DNA of 43,861 bases from an uncultured Burkholderiales bacterium (GTDB lineage Bacteria; Pseudomonadota; Gammaproteobacteria; Burkholderiales; Thiobacillaceae): contig CALHRD010000036.1 in the NCBI GenBank assembly GCA_938038385.1, positions 1 through 43,861 of the forward strand, written 5' to 3'. The notes under the pieces were generated by a model. The model was not told where the DNA came from and ran no database searches. It was given only the letters and a program-made list of their open reading frames with translations. Both the position numbers and the translations under genes were made by a program. Within the stretch, counting starts at the first letter, position 1; each line of letters opens with the position of its first letter. Positions 7,834-16,433 of this stretch are shown here, piece after piece.

Positions 7834-8559
7834 TTAGCTTCTCACCGTCCGTGCCACCACCCACGCCTCCACCCGCGCAGCACCCGTATTGCGCGCCGCC
7901 CTGGCCAGCTCGTCGAGGCTGGCGCCGCTGGTCATGACGTCGTCCAGCAGGGCGACCCGGCGGCCCTTGAGATCGACGGCGCATTTGAAGGCGCCGCGCA
8001 GGTTGCGCCGGCGTTCCTTCAGCCCCAGACCGGCCTGGGCGGGGGTGTCGCGCACCCTTTGGCAGGCGTTGACGGCGAGCGGCACCCGCAGGCGTGCGGA
8101 TAGTGCCCGGCCGATCTCCACCGACTGGTTGAAGCCCCGCTCCCCCAGACGGCGGGGATGCAGGGGCATGGGCAGGATCAGATCGGGGAGGTCGGCGGTA
8201 TCGATTCCGCGCATGAGGAGATCGGCGATGAAGCCGGCCAGGGCCAACTCACCGGCGTATTTCAGGCGCTGTATCAGCACGTCGGTCGGATGGGTATAGG
8301 CCAACACCGCCCGGCAGTGGTCGAAGGCCGGCGGGCGTTTCAGACAGGCGCCACAGACCTCGCCGCTCGTTGTGGGCAGGGCGCAGAGCGGACAGCGGCT
8401 GGCGGGCAGGCGGGGAAGTTCACCCAGGCAGGCGGGGCAGAGCGGAGCACCATGGGCGCGTCCGCCGCACAACAGACAGGGCTGCGAGACGATGCGGCCC
8501 AGTTGTGTCTGCGCAATATTTATACAGTTGTTCAGTATCTGTGTCAGTCGATTTGACAA
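7834..8559 (-). CDS. comF: ComF/GntX-family phosphoribosyltransferase-like protein
   Basis: The 241-residue product has an N-terminal zinc-finger-like region with paired cysteines ([34 protein letters not shown]) and a C-terminal PRTase domain whose PRPP-binding loop reads [13 protein letters not shown]. ComF proteins act in DNA uptake in competent bacteria; the gammaproteobacterial GntX/ComF form is linked to use of external DNA, and its enzymatic role is unsettled. The TTG at 8559 is chosen because GGAAGG lies 9 bases upstream and the N-terminus then has normal length. An ATG at 8616 would run into the divergent membrane-protein gene. comF divergent from bio genes is a common arrangement. 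Confidence 0.85.
   Translation of the reverse strand: MSNRLTQILNNCINIAQTQLGRIVSQPCLLCGGRAHGAPLCPACLGELPRLPASRCPLCALPTTSGEVCGACLKRPPAFDHCRAVLAYTHPTDVLIQRLKYAGELALAGFIADLLMRGIDTADLPDLILPMPLHPRRLGERGFNQSVEIGRALSARLRVPLAVNACQRVRDTPAQAGLGLKERRRNLRGAFKCAVDLKGRRVALLDDVMTSGASLDELARAARNTGAARVEAWVVARTVRS
8528..8559. promoter_or_regulatory. candidate BirA-like operator (weak)
   Basis: The 32-bp stretch has TTGTTCAGT and ATTTGACAA separated by 14 bp, the layout of proteobacterial BirA sites (TTGTAAACC, 14-15 bp, GGTTTACAA). Only about 5 and 6 of 9 positions agree. It overlaps the start of comF and lies 56 bp before the first gene of the biotin operon, where an operator would be expected. A TTGACA hexamer at 8553-8558 has no good -10 partner. 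Confidence 0.25.
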
Positions 8560-8614
8560 GGGTGCGTACCTTCCGTGACCATCGCGGGATTTCAATCGTA
8601 TTGTGGGCCCATAC

Positions 8615-9058
8615 ATGGCCGAAGCGCATGTCCTCACCGCCGCTGCCTGCAAGCGCAGCGCGCGTCTGTTCAACTGGCTGGCCGTTGGCACCACCCTGTT
8701 GTCGATTGGCCTGTTCACCCTGGGTCAGCTGATGCCCAACAAGAAGATGGCCTTCCTGCCGATGGCCATGAGCCTGCCGCCGATCATGATCTGGCTGGCG
8801 GCTTCCATCTTCGTCTATGCCGCCATCGCCCACCACCCGGACGAGCGGGTGCGGCACTACAACAAATGGGCCGGCTACCGCTATTACGGCCTGGTGGGCT
8901 TTCTCACCATCTTCGCCAACGACCTGGCAAAGCTGCCGGGCGGCTGGTGGGTGGTGTGGGGACTGTTCTTCCTCGTGCTGGTGCCCTGGGCGCTTTGGGA
9001 CATCTGGCGCGCGGGCAGGGAGGACTGGCAGGATCTGCACCTGGAGGCCGACAAATGA
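8615..9058 (+). CDS. small membrane protein coupled to bioB, function unknown
   Basis: The 147-residue product has four predicted hydrophobic helices (roughly 20-42, 53-72, 91-105 and 113-130) and a charged C-terminus ([16 protein letters not shown]). I do not recognise a family. Its stop overlaps the bioB start as ATGA, so it is the first gene of the biotin operon and probably translationally coupled to bioB. It has neither the size nor the six-helix layout of the biotin transporter BioY. The ATG at 8615 is used; a GTG at 8603 would add four residues. An 8-bp palindrome TGGGCCCA lies just upstream. Confidence 0.75.
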   Translation: MAEAHVLTAAACKRSARLFNWLAVGTTLLSIGLFTLGQLMPNKKMAFLPMAMSLPPIMIWLAASIFVYAAIAHHPDERVRHYNKWAGYRYYGLVGFLTIFANDLAKLPGGWWVVWGLFFLVLVPWALWDIWRAGREDWQDLHLEADK

Positions 9059-10050
9059 ATACATCGACCGCGCCGGTCGAGGTGGCCGGCGACTGGACGA
9101 CTGAGGCCGTCGAGGCCCTGTATGCGCTGCCGTTCAACGACCTGATCTACCGGGCGGCGAGCGTGCACCGGCAACACTTCGATCCGAACCGCGTGCAACT
9201 GTCCACCTTGTTGTCGGTGAAGACCGGTGGCTGTTCCGAGGATTGCGGCTACTGCGCGCAGTCTGCCCGTTACGACACTGGACTCGGGCGCGAACGGCTG
9301 CTGGACGTGGCCGAAGTGGTGGAGACGGCGCGCGCGGCCAAGACGGGCGGGGCCACGCGCTTTTGCATGGGGGCGGCCTGGCGCGGCCCGAAGGACCGCG
9401 ATCTCGACGCCGTGGTGGAGATGGTGCGCGAGGTCAAGGCCCTGGGTCTGGAGACCTGCGTCACCTTGGGGATGCTCAGGCCGGGGCAGGCGGAGCGCCT
9501 CAAGGCCGCCGGTCTGGACTACTACAACCACAACCTGGACACCGGCTCCGGGTTCTATGGTGAGGTGATCACCACACACCGCCATGCCGACCGGCTCGAC
9601 ACCCTGGCCCAGGTGCGGGCCGCCGGCATCCACGTCTGCTGCGGCGGCATCATCGGCATGGGCGAGAGCCGGCGCGTGCGTGCCCAGCTCATCGCCGAAC
9701 TGGCCAGCCTCGACCCCCCGCCCGAGTCGGTACCGATCAACATGCTGGTAAAAATTCCGGGTACCCCGCTGGCCGCCGGCGAGGATCTCGACCCGCTGGA
9801 GTTCGTGCGCACGGTGGCCTGCGCGCGCATCACCATGCCCACGTCGCATGTGCGCCTGTCCGCAGGACGGCGCGAGCTGGGCGAGGCGGTGCAGGCGCTG
9901 TGTTTTCTTGCCGGGGCCAATTCCATCTTCTATGGCGACCGGCTGCTCACCACCGGCAACCCGGAGGCGGATGCCGACCGGCGACTGTTCGACAAGCTGG
10001 GCCTCAAGCCCGAACCGGTACAGGGGCGTCGCTGTGCCGGCACCGACTGA
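9055..10050 (+). CDS. bioB: biotin synthase
   Basis: BioB is the radical SAM enzyme that inserts sulfur into dethiobiotin in the last step of biotin synthesis. The 331-residue product has the 4Fe-4S motif CSEDCGYC (Cys60, Cys64, Cys67) and the conserved Cys positions for the sacrificial 2Fe-2S cluster in [11 protein letters not shown] and ETCVTLGM, a later [10 protein letters not shown], and the Arg in [16 protein letters not shown] and [13 protein letters not shown] are typical BioB strands. The start overlaps the upstream membrane-protein stop, and the 3' end overlaps bioF by 17 bp. Confidence 0.97.
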   Translation: MNTSTAPVEVAGDWTTEAVEALYALPFNDLIYRAASVHRQHFDPNRVQLSTLLSVKTGGCSEDCGYCAQSARYDTGLGRERLLDVAEVVETARAAKTGGATRFCMGAAWRGPKDRDLDAVVEMVREVKALGLETCVTLGMLRPGQAERLKAAGLDYYNHNLDTGSGFYGEVITTHRHADRLDTLAQVRAAGIHVCCGGIIGMGESRRVRAQLIAELASLDPPPESVPINMLVKIPGTPLAAGEDLDPLEFVRTVACARITMPTSHVRLSAGRRELGEAVQALCFLAGANSIFYGDRLLTTGNPEADADRRLFDKLGLKPEPVQGRRCAGTD

Positions 10051-11200
10051 ACTGGCCGGGCGGCTCGCCGAGCTGGAGCACGCCGGCCTGAAGCGCCGGC
10101 GCCGCATCCTGGAAGGTGCGCAGGGGGCGCATGTCCGGGTCGATGGTGAGGACTTGCTCTCCTTCGCCAGCAACGATTATCTCGGGCTCGCCAATCATCC
10201 CGAACCGGTGGTCGCGGCGCAGCTCGCCGCCGCCCGTCACGGCGTGGGGGCGGGCGCCTCCCACCTGCTCAGCGGCCACCATGCCCTGCATCACCGCCTC
10301 GAGGAGGCGCTCGCCACCTTCGTCGGCTTGCCCGCGGCGCTGCTCTTCTCCACCGGCTACATGGCCAATCTGGGCGTGCTGACGGCGCTGCTGGGGCGCG
10401 ATGGGGCGGTCTTCGCCGACCGGCTGAACCATGCCTCGCTGGTGGACGCGGCCCTGCTGTCGCGGGCGCAACACATACGCTACCCCCACCTGGACCTCGG
10501 CACCCTCGACAAGCGCCTGAGCGAAAGCGACGCGCGTGTGAAACTCATCGCCACCGACGCCGTGTTCAGCATGGACGGCGACATCGCCCCGGTGCGCGAA
10601 CTCATGGACCTGGCCGCACGCCACGACGCCTGGCTGTACCTGGACGACGCCCACGGCTTTGGCGTGCTGGGCCGGGAAGGCCGTGGCATCCTCGAACACG
10701 CCTCACCCCTCACCCCCCACCCCTCCCTCATCTACATGGCCACCCTGGGCAAGGCCGCCGGGGTGGCCGGCGCCTTCGTCGCCGGCAGCCCGGACCTGAT
10801 CGACTGGTTGCTCCAGAAGGCGCGCACCTACGTCTACACCACCGCCATGCCACCCATGCTGGCGGCGGCCACGGCGCGCAGTCTCGAGCTGATCCGTGCC
10901 GAGCCCTGGCGACGGGAGCGGCTGGCGAGCCTGATCGCCCGGCTCAAGGCAGGCGTTGCGCAACTGCCCTGGCAGCTCCTGCCCTCCGGCACCCCCATCC
11001 AGCCCCTGCTGGTGGGCAGCAATGAGGCCGCGCTGAGGCTGGCGGACGGGCTGCGGCGGCAGGGCATCCTCATCCCGGCCATCCGTCCCCCCACCGTGCC
11101 GGAAGGCACGGCGCGGCTGCGCATCTCGCTCTCGGCGGCCCACAGCGTCGAGGACGTGGACCGGCTGCTCGCCGCGCTGCACGCGTTGGCCGCGACATGA
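10034..11200 (+). CDS. bioF: 8-amino-7-oxononanoate synthase
   Basis: BioF is the PLP enzyme that condenses pimeloyl-ACP with alanine. The 388-residue product carries [12 protein letters not shown], the Asp204/His207 pair in LDDAHGFG, and Lys240 in MATLGKAAG as Schiff-base lysine. A GTG at 10034 has AGGGG about 8 bases upstream and lies inside the bioB 3' end. Residues 224-231 (SPLTPHPS), just before the PLP lysine segment, are encoded by DNA at 10701-10732 that closely matches the reverse strand of R2. The family normally has a short variable loop here, so the enzyme is probably still active. Confidence 0.96.
   Translation: MPAPTELAGRLAELEHAGLKRRRRILEGAQGAHVRVDGEDLLSFASNDYLGLANHPEPVVAAQLAAARHGVGAGASHLLSGHHALHHRLEEALATFVGLPAALLFSTGYMANLGVLTALLGRDGAVFADRLNHASLVDAALLSRAQHIRYPHLDLGTLDKRLSESDARVKLIATDAVFSMDGDIAPVRELMDLAARHDAWLYLDDAHGFGVLGREGRGILEHASPLTPHPSLIYMATLGKAAGVAGAFVAGSPDLIDWLLQKARTYVYTTAMPPMLAAATARSLELIRAEPWRRERLASLIARLKAGVAQLPWQLLPSGTPIQPLLVGSNEAALRLADGLRRQGILIPAIRPPTVPEGTARLRISLSAAHSVEDVDRLLAALHALAAT
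10701..10732. repeat. R2-like tract inside bioF
   Basis: The coding-strand segment CCCCTCACCCCCCACCCCTCCC differs at only two of 22 positions from the reverse complement of the R2 G-rich tail (for example 281-306, minus strand; written in pieces: CCCTCACCCCC then ACCCCTCCC). It is read in frame as SPLTPHPS. A chance pyrimidine run is possible but a similar tract occurs in bioC. Confidence 0.5.
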
Positions 11201-11961
11201 GTCCTGCTCCATCGGCCTGCGCCCCTCCCCTGGTCCTCCTCCATGGCTGGGGCCTGCACGGCGGCATCTGGGACGACATGCGCGCCCGTCTCGGCGCGCA
11301 CCCTGTGCTCACCCCGGACCTGCCGGGCTATGGCGATACACCGCCGCTCACCCCCTACAGCGCGGAGGCACTGGCCGACCGTCTGGCGGCGAGCATGCCC
11401 TCTGTCTGTATCGTGGTCGGCTGGTCGATGGGCGGCATAGTGGCGCTGGCCTGGGCAGCGCGCTACCCGCAGCAGGTGCGGGCGCTCGTCCTGGTCGGCG
11501 CCACACCCGCGTTCGTGAACCGCAACGGCTGGACACTGGGCCTGGAGCCCCGTGTGCTGGAAGGGTTCGCCGCCGACCTGAGCCGCGATTACCGCGCCAC
11601 CCTGCTGCGCTTTCTGGCCCTGCAGGCGCGCGGCGGCGATGACGCACGCGCGGTGATCGCCCGCCTGCGGGCCGAAGTGTTCGAGCACGCCGAACCCGAC
11701 CCGGCCGTCCTTGCCGCCGGTCTCGACCTGTTGCGCACGGTCGACCTGCGGCCGCGGGCGGCGCAGGTGCGCTGCCCGAGCCTGATCGTACATGGCGTAC
11801 ATGACACCCTCTGCCCGGTGGCCGCCGGCCGCTGGCTGGCCGAACACCTGCCCCGCGCCCGTCTGGCCCTGCACGCGCGTGCCGCGCACGCACCCTTCCT
11901 GTCCCACCCCGAGTGGTTCGCCGGCACACTGGCTGTTTTCCTGGGCGAGCTGCATGGATAA
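11197..11961 (+). CDS. bioH: pimeloyl-ACP methyl ester esterase
   Basis: BioH removes the methyl group that BioC added, ending pimeloyl chain synthesis. The 254-residue alpha/beta hydrolase has the oxyanion motif LLHGWGLHGG, nucleophile Ser77 in GWSMGG, a catalytic Asp in VHGVHDTLCP and a His in RAAHAPFLSHP. The start overlaps the bioF stop as ATGA, and the last 8 bp overlap bioC. Genomic context supports BioH rather than another hydrolase. Confidence 0.95.
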   Translation: MSPAPSACAPPLVLLHGWGLHGGIWDDMRARLGAHPVLTPDLPGYGDTPPLTPYSAEALADRLAASMPSVCIVVGWSMGGIVALAWAARYPQQVRALVLVGATPAFVNRNGWTLGLEPRVLEGFAADLSRDYRATLLRFLALQARGGDDARAVIARLRAEVFEHAEPDPAVLAAGLDLLRTVDLRPRAAQVRCPSLIVHGVHDTLCPVAAGRWLAEHLPRARLALHARAAHAPFLSHPEWFAGTLAVFLGELHG

Positions 11962-12853
11962 ACGGGCCATCCGCGCCGCCTTCGAGCGGGCCGCCGCCGG
12001 CTACGACCGGGCCGCCTTCCTGCAGCAGGAGGTGGCGCGCAGGTTGGACGAGCGTCTGGAAGTGATGAAGATCGCACCGGAAGTCATCCTCGATGCCGGC
12101 TGCGGGACGGGCTATGCCCTGCCTCTGCTCAGGGCACGCTATCCGAAGGCGCGCCTCGTCGGCCTGGACCTGGCCCTGGGCATGTTGCAGCAGGCGCGCG
12201 GCAGACAGCCCGAGGCCGGTCGCTGGCGGAAGTGGCTGTCACCCCTCACACATCACCCGTCGGCCCTCAGCCCGGTATGCGCCGACATCGAGCGTCTGCC
12301 CTTCAAACGCGACAGCCTGGACATGGTCTGGTCCAACCTCACCCTGCAATGGGTGGGCGACCTGGAGGGCTGCCTGCGCGAGATCCATCGCGTCATCCGG
12401 CCTGGCGGCCTGTTCGCCTTCACCACCTTCGGCCCCGACACCCTCAAGGAGCTGCGCCAGGCCTTCGCCGGCGTGGATGGCTTCGAGCACGTCAACCGTT
12501 TCACCGACATGCACGACATCGGCGACCTGCTGGTGCATGCCGGCTTCGCCCACCCGGTGATGGAGATGGAATACCTCACCCTGACCTACGACGACCTCAG
12601 GTCCCTGCTGCGGGAGCTCAAGGCCATCGGCGCCGACACCGTGCTGGAAGGGCGGCGCACGGGGCTCATGGGGCGGCGCCAGTGGCAGCAGCTCGCAGAC
12701 AACTACGAGCGCCTGCGCCGCGACGGCCGGCTGCCGGCCACCTTCGAGGTGATCTACGGGCACGCCTGGGCCGGCCGCAAGGACAGGCTGGCGGACGGCA
12801 GACAGGTGATCGCCTTCGAGATTGCGCACAGGCGGGCGAGACACGGCCTGTGA
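11954..12853 (+). CDS. bioC: malonyl-ACP O-methyltransferase
   Basis: BioC methylates malonyl-ACP with SAM to start pimelate synthesis. The 299-residue product has the SAM motif ILDAGCGTG (45-53), GLDLALGML as motif II, and WSNLTLQWVGDL and RPGGLFAFTTFGPDT as later class I methyltransferase motifs. ATG at 11954 lies 8 bp inside bioH. Residues 96-107 (SPLTHHPSALSP) are a proline-rich insert before CADIERLPF, similar to the insert in BioF. No bioD or bioA follows, so dethiobiotin synthetase and DAPA aminotransferase must lie elsewhere. Confidence 0.95.
   Translation: MDKRAIRAAFERAAAGYDRAAFLQQEVARRLDERLEVMKIAPEVILDAGCGTGYALPLLRARYPKARLVGLDLALGMLQQARGRQPEAGRWRKWLSPLTHHPSALSPVCADIERLPFKRDSLDMVWSNLTLQWVGDLEGCLREIHRVIRPGGLFAFTTFGPDTLKELRQAFAGVDGFEHVNRFTDMHDIGDLLVHAGFAHPVMEMEYLTLTYDDLRSLLRELKAIGADTVLEGRRTGLMGRRQWQQLADNYERLRRDGRLPATFEVIYGHAWAGRKDRLADGRQVIAFEIAHRRARHGL
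12236..12275. repeat. degenerate R2-like tract inside bioC
   Basis: The coding strand reads CACCCCTCACACATCACCC and encodes SPLTHHPS. It matches the R2 tail and bioF tract at about 16 of 20 positions, so it is more diverged. It lies between methyltransferase motifs II and III, in a loop. Confidence 0.35.
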
Positions 12854-12890
12854 TTGAAGGACCACAACGCTTTGCCGTTAAGATCGCGGC

Positions 12891-14447
12891 ATGTTGTTCA
12901 ACTCCTACGCCTTCCTCCTGCTCTATCTGCCCATCACGGCCTGGGGCTTCTTCCGCCTGGCGGTCTACAGCCATCGCCTCGCCGCCGCCTGGCTGGGGGC
13001 GGCCTCGCTCTTCTTCTACGGCTATTGGAACCCGGCCTATGTCGGGCTCCTGCTCGCGTCCATCTTCTTCAATTACGGCATCGGTTACGCCCTGGCGCGG
13101 GAGCACGAAGCCGGCCGCTCCCAGCGCAGGAATCTGATCCTCACCCTCGGGGTGGGCGGCGATCTGGCCCTGCTGGGTTACTACAAATACGCCAATTTCT
13201 TTCTCGATACCGCCAACCGCCTGCTGGATACGCACTGGGGCCTGCAGGAGATCCTGCTGCCCCTGGGCATCTCGTTTTTCACCTTCACCCAGATCGCCTT
13301 CCTGGTCGACGCCTGGTCGGGCAAGGCGAAGGAATACAGCTTCATCCACTATCTGCTGTTCGTGACCTATTTTCCGCATCTGATCGCCGGGCCCGTCCTG
13401 CACCACAAGGAGATGATGCCCCAGTTCGCCAGGGCCGAGACTTACCGTCCGTCCTGGGACAACTTCACCATCGGCAGCACCATCTTCACCATGGGGCTGT
13501 TCAAGAAGGCGGTCCTGGCCGATGGCATTTCACCTTACGCCAACAGCGCCTTCGATGCGGCCGACGCCGGCCAGCAGCTCGATTTCCTCGCCGCATGGGG
13601 CGGGGCCCTGGCCTACAGCGCGCAGCTCTATTTCGATTTCTCCGGCTATTCCGACATGGCCATCGGGCTTTCGCGCATGTTCGGCATCGTCCTGCCCCTC
13701 AATTTCAACTCCCCCTACAAGGCCGCCAACATCATCGATTTCTGGCGCCGCTGGCACATGACCCTGTCGCGCTTCCTGCGCGATTATCTGTACATCCCGC
13801 TGGGCGGCAACCGCAAGGGGCGTGTGCGCCGCCACGTCAACCTGATGATCACCATGCTGCTGGGGGGCTTGTGGCATGGCGCCTCGTGGAATTTCGTGCT
13901 CTGGGGCGGGCTGCACGGCCTGTATCTGACCGTCAACCATGCCTGGCGGGGCTTACGCGAGCGTCACTTCCCCACGCTCATGAAAGGTAGCCGGGCCGGC
14001 AAGGGCATGGCCTGGTTGCTGACCTTCGTCGCCGTCGTGGTGGCCTGGGTGCCCTTTCGGGCCACCACCACCGAGGGCACGCTGGCCATGCTCGCGGCCA
14101 TGGCCGGGTTCAACGGCGTCAGCCTGCCGGCCGCCTTCGCCCCGATGCTGGGTGGACTGGGCGACGTCTTCCTGGCCTGGGGCGGTCGGTTCGATCTGGG
14201 CGGCGGCAGCCAGTTCGTCTTCACCTGGGCCTGGGTCCTGAGCCTGCTGGCCATCGCCCTGTTCCTGCCGAACACACAGGAGCTGATGCGCCATCACCGT
14301 CCAGGCTTCGATTTCGATCCCGCGGCGGTGACGGCCAGGATGCAATGGCGTCCGACGCCGGCATGGGGGCTGCTGACGGCGGCGCTGGCGGCGGCGGGCA
14401 TCCTGTCGCTGTCCCAGGCGACGGAATTTCTCTATTACCAGTTCTGA
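12891..14447 (+). CDS. MBOAT-family membrane O-acyltransferase (AlgI-like)
   Basis: The 518-residue polytopic protein has the AlgI/DltB-type MBOAT signatures: FISFFTFTQI-like helices, FPHLIAGPVLHHKEM, SGYSDMAIGLSRMFG, FWRRWHMTLSRFLRDYLYIPLGG, and the catalytic His329 in LGGLWHGASW. Members move acetyl groups across the inner membrane for O-acetylation of polysaccharides. It starts 37 bp after bioC and is followed 2 bp later by an SGNH/AlgX-like partner. No alginate or cellulose genes are in the window, so the acceptor glycan is unknown. Confidence 0.9.
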   Translation: MLFNSYAFLLLYLPITAWGFFRLAVYSHRLAAAWLGAASLFFYGYWNPAYVGLLLASIFFNYGIGYALAREHEAGRSQRRNLILTLGVGGDLALLGYYKYANFFLDTANRLLDTHWGLQEILLPLGISFFTFTQIAFLVDAWSGKAKEYSFIHYLLFVTYFPHLIAGPVLHHKEMMPQFARAETYRPSWDNFTIGSTIFTMGLFKKAVLADGISPYANSAFDAADAGQQLDFLAAWGGALAYSAQLYFDFSGYSDMAIGLSRMFGIVLPLNFNSPYKAANIIDFWRRWHMTLSRFLRDYLYIPLGGNRKGRVRRHVNLMITMLLGGLWHGASWNFVLWGGLHGLYLTVNHAWRGLRERHFPTLMKGSRAGKGMAWLLTFVAVVVAWVPFRATTTEGTLAMLAAMAGFNGVSLPAAFAPMLGGLGDVFLAWGGRFDLGGGSQFVFTWAWVLSLLAIALFLPNTQELMRHHRPGFDFDPAAVTARMQWRPTPAWGLLTAALAAAGILSLSQATEFLYYQF

Positions 14448-14449
14448 GC

Positions 14450-15646
14450 ATGGCCGGATACCTGAAGCGTTGGCTGCTCATGCTGCTGGGTCTGCTGGCA
14501 GGGGCTGTCGGGCTGAATTACTGGGTCGACCCCTATGGTCTTTACCGGTCCCGCGCGGCCGGTGACTGGAAGCCGCATGCCACCACCCAGGGCGACTTGG
14601 TCAAGCCGTATCTTGTCCTGCGCCACCCGCCCCGTACTTTGATCCTCGGCAATTCCCGCGCCGAAGTGGGCTTCGATCCGGAGGACCCGGCCTGGCCCGA
14701 GGCCGCCAGGCCGGTATTCAATCTCGCCTTGCCGGGCACCGGGACACGGGTCGCCCGCCGCCTGTTCGAGCATGTCCTCGCCGCCCAGCCGCCGCAGGCA
14801 CTGGTCCTCGGGGTGGACTACATGGACTTCCTCGTCGAGCCCGCTGCCCGCGGCAGCGACCCGAGGATGACGCGCCGGCTGCTGCTCGAGGCCGTGCATC
14901 CCGCTTCTGTGCGCTGGCGGCAGAAGGTGCACGACGCCGCCGCCACCCTGGCCTCGCTGGATGCGCTGATGCATAGTCTGGATACCTTGCGCGTCGCCGG
15001 TCGCCCGGGTGTGGCCGACCTGACGGCGGCCGGCTTCAACCCCATGCGCGACTACCGGGAGATCGCCCGGCGGGAGGGGTATTACAACCTTTTCCGCCAG
15101 CGTGACATCGAGAACATCCGCGCCTATCAGCGTCGCCCCAGGAATCTGTACACCCGCGGCACCGGCAGTTCACCCGCCTTCGACGACCTGAACGCCATTC
15201 TGGATGCTGCGCGTGCGCACGCTATCCCGGTGCAGGTGGTGATCTACCCCTATCACGCCCATCTGCTCGAAATCCTGCGCCTGACCGGCCACTGGGAACT
15301 GTTCGAGGACTGGAAACGCGAGATGACGCATCGGGTGGCGAGCCATGGCCGTGGCCAGGCCGTGCTCTGGGATTTCAGCGGCTATCATGTCTATGCGCGC
15401 GAAGCCGTCCCCGCCGCGGGCGACAGAAAACATGTCATGCGCTGGTATTGGGAGGCCGGCCATTTCAAGAGCGAGCTGGGCCATCTGCTCCTGACGCGAC
15501 TGCACGGAGGCGGTACCGATGCCTTCGGCAGGGTCGTGACGCCGGAGAACATCGAAACCCATCTTCAGTCGATACGCGCCGAGGCCGAGGTCTATCGGCG
15601 GGACCGACCGCGGGTGATCGCCGAACTGGCCTCACTGCGGCGTTGA
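14450..15646 (+). CDS. membrane-anchored SGNH/AlgX-like protein, partner of MBOAT
   Basis: The 398-residue product has an N-terminal membrane anchor (about 6-22), then a periplasmic region with LILGNSRAEVGFDP resembling block I of SGNH-like acyltransfer proteins. Near the C-terminus, HFKSELGHLLL could hold the block-V-like His. AlgJ/AlgX/PatB-type proteins take acetyl groups from the MBOAT partner and pass them to the glycan. The pairing with the MBOAT gene (start 2 bp after its stop) supports this role, although overall similarity to any named family is not obvious. Confidence 0.72.
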   Translation: MAGYLKRWLLMLLGLLAGAVGLNYWVDPYGLYRSRAAGDWKPHATTQGDLVKPYLVLRHPPRTLILGNSRAEVGFDPEDPAWPEAARPVFNLALPGTGTRVARRLFEHVLAAQPPQALVLGVDYMDFLVEPAARGSDPRMTRRLLLEAVHPASVRWRQKVHDAAATLASLDALMHSLDTLRVAGRPGVADLTAAGFNPMRDYREIARREGYYNLFRQRDIENIRAYQRRPRNLYTRGTGSSPAFDDLNAILDAARAHAIPVQVVIYPYHAHLLEILRLTGHWELFEDWKREMTHRVASHGRGQAVLWDFSGYHVYAREAVPAAGDRKHVMRWYWEAGHFKSELGHLLLTRLHGGGTDAFGRVVTPENIETHLQSIRAEAEVYRRDRPRVIAELASLRR

Positions 15647-15783
15647 TTGCGGGTCGATGGCGACTGTCACCGGGCTGACGGCGGCACTCCCGACTCCACT
15701 GGCATGGACTGCCCCGGCGTTCTGGATCTTTACCCCCCGAATCCGTGGCGTTCACGAGCAAAGCCTGCTTGGTCGGACCATGG

Positions 15784-15859
15784 GTCGGGCTGAACCCCGA
15801 CGGGGTTGCTGGTGATATCGTCGGTTGTCGGACTGAACTCCGACCTACGGCCCGACCTA
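15784..15859. repeat. REP-like hairpin pair
   Basis: Two stems share the loop CTGAAC. 15784-15801 has arms GTCGGG / CCCGAC; 15827-15844 has arms GTCGGA / TCCGAC, so the one stem change is compensated on both sides. A further CGACCTACGGCCCGACCTAC tail follows. A related pair lies at 22944-22992. This is typical of REP-type dispersed palindromes. Confidence 0.75.
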
Positions 15860-15915
15860 CACCTCGTCTGATCGCATCATGCGGATTCGGGCAAGTCGAC
15901 CGACCGAAAAACACT

Positions 15916-15944
15916 TTGCGCAAGCGCGAGTTAACCCTTATAAA
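15916..15944 (+). promoter_or_regulatory. sigma-70-type promoter of the Rrf2 gene
   Basis: TTGCGC (15916-15921), a 17-bp spacer and TATAAA (15939-15944) lie 29 bp before the ATG at 15974. A CTCCGGAG palindrome (about 15959-15966) covers the ribosome-binding site. The palindrome could serve autoregulation, but I see no known Rrf2 operator consensus. Confidence 0.65.
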
Positions 15945-15973
15945 TCGGGATAAAAATGTCTCCGGAGTTGTAA

Positions 15974-16429
15974 ATGGTCTTGTCCCGCACCAGTCAGTAT
16001 GCCGTTCAGGCGCTCATCTACATCGCCACTCAGCCGCAGGGCGAGCCGGTGTTGAACCGGGACATCGCCGATCGCCTGAACGTGCCTTCGGCCTATCTGG
16101 CGAAGATCCTGCAGAACCTCTGCAAGCAGGGCCTGCTCGAGTCCTTCCGCGGTCGGCTGGGCGGTTTCTGCCTGCGCGAGGGCATGCAGAAGACCAACCT
16201 GATGCAGGTGTTGCTGCTCACCGAGGGGCCGGATTTCACCAAGAGCTGCATCCTGGGTCTGAAGGAGTGCTCGGACGCCACCGCCTGTCCCATGCACGCC
16301 AAGTGGATCCCGGTGAAGAAGAAGATCATCGGCCTGCTGCAGGGCATGACCCTGGAGGAACTGGCCAAGGCGGTGCAGACCGGCAAGTACCGCCTGGCCG
16401 ACCTGCCTGCCGGCGTGCTCGCGCATTGA
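15974..16429 (+). CDS. Rrf2-family transcriptional regulator, probable Fe-S sensor
   Basis: The 151-residue product has an Rrf2 winged helix-turn-helix (1-65, with YAVQALIYIA and VPSAYLAKILQNL) and a cluster Cys92, Cys99, Cys105 and His108. This resembles the IscR cluster set (Cys92, Cys98, Cys104, His107) but with spacing CX6CX5C. NsrR-type binding of an Fe-S cluster is also possible. It sits directly upstream of sco and the cbb3 genes, suggesting that it responds to oxygen, NO or Fe-S status and regulates this cluster. Two further Cys (50, 66) lie in the DNA-binding half. Confidence 0.85.
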   Translation: MVLSRTSQYAVQALIYIATQPQGEPVLNRDIADRLNVPSAYLAKILQNLCKQGLLESFRGRLGGFCLREGMQKTNLMQVLLLTEGPDFTKSCILGLKECSDATACPMHAKWIPVKKKIIGLLQGMTLEELAKAVQTGKYRLADLPAGVLAH

Positions 16430-16433
16430 TGCC

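Larger units (their letters stand above)
15647..15973. other. intergenic with REP-like hairpins and a promoter
   Basis: About 327 bp without a gene. It contains two short hairpins at 15784-15844, a GAATCCGTGGCGTTC phrase related to those at 351 and 22914, and the promoter of the Rrf2 gene. Confidence 0.7.
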
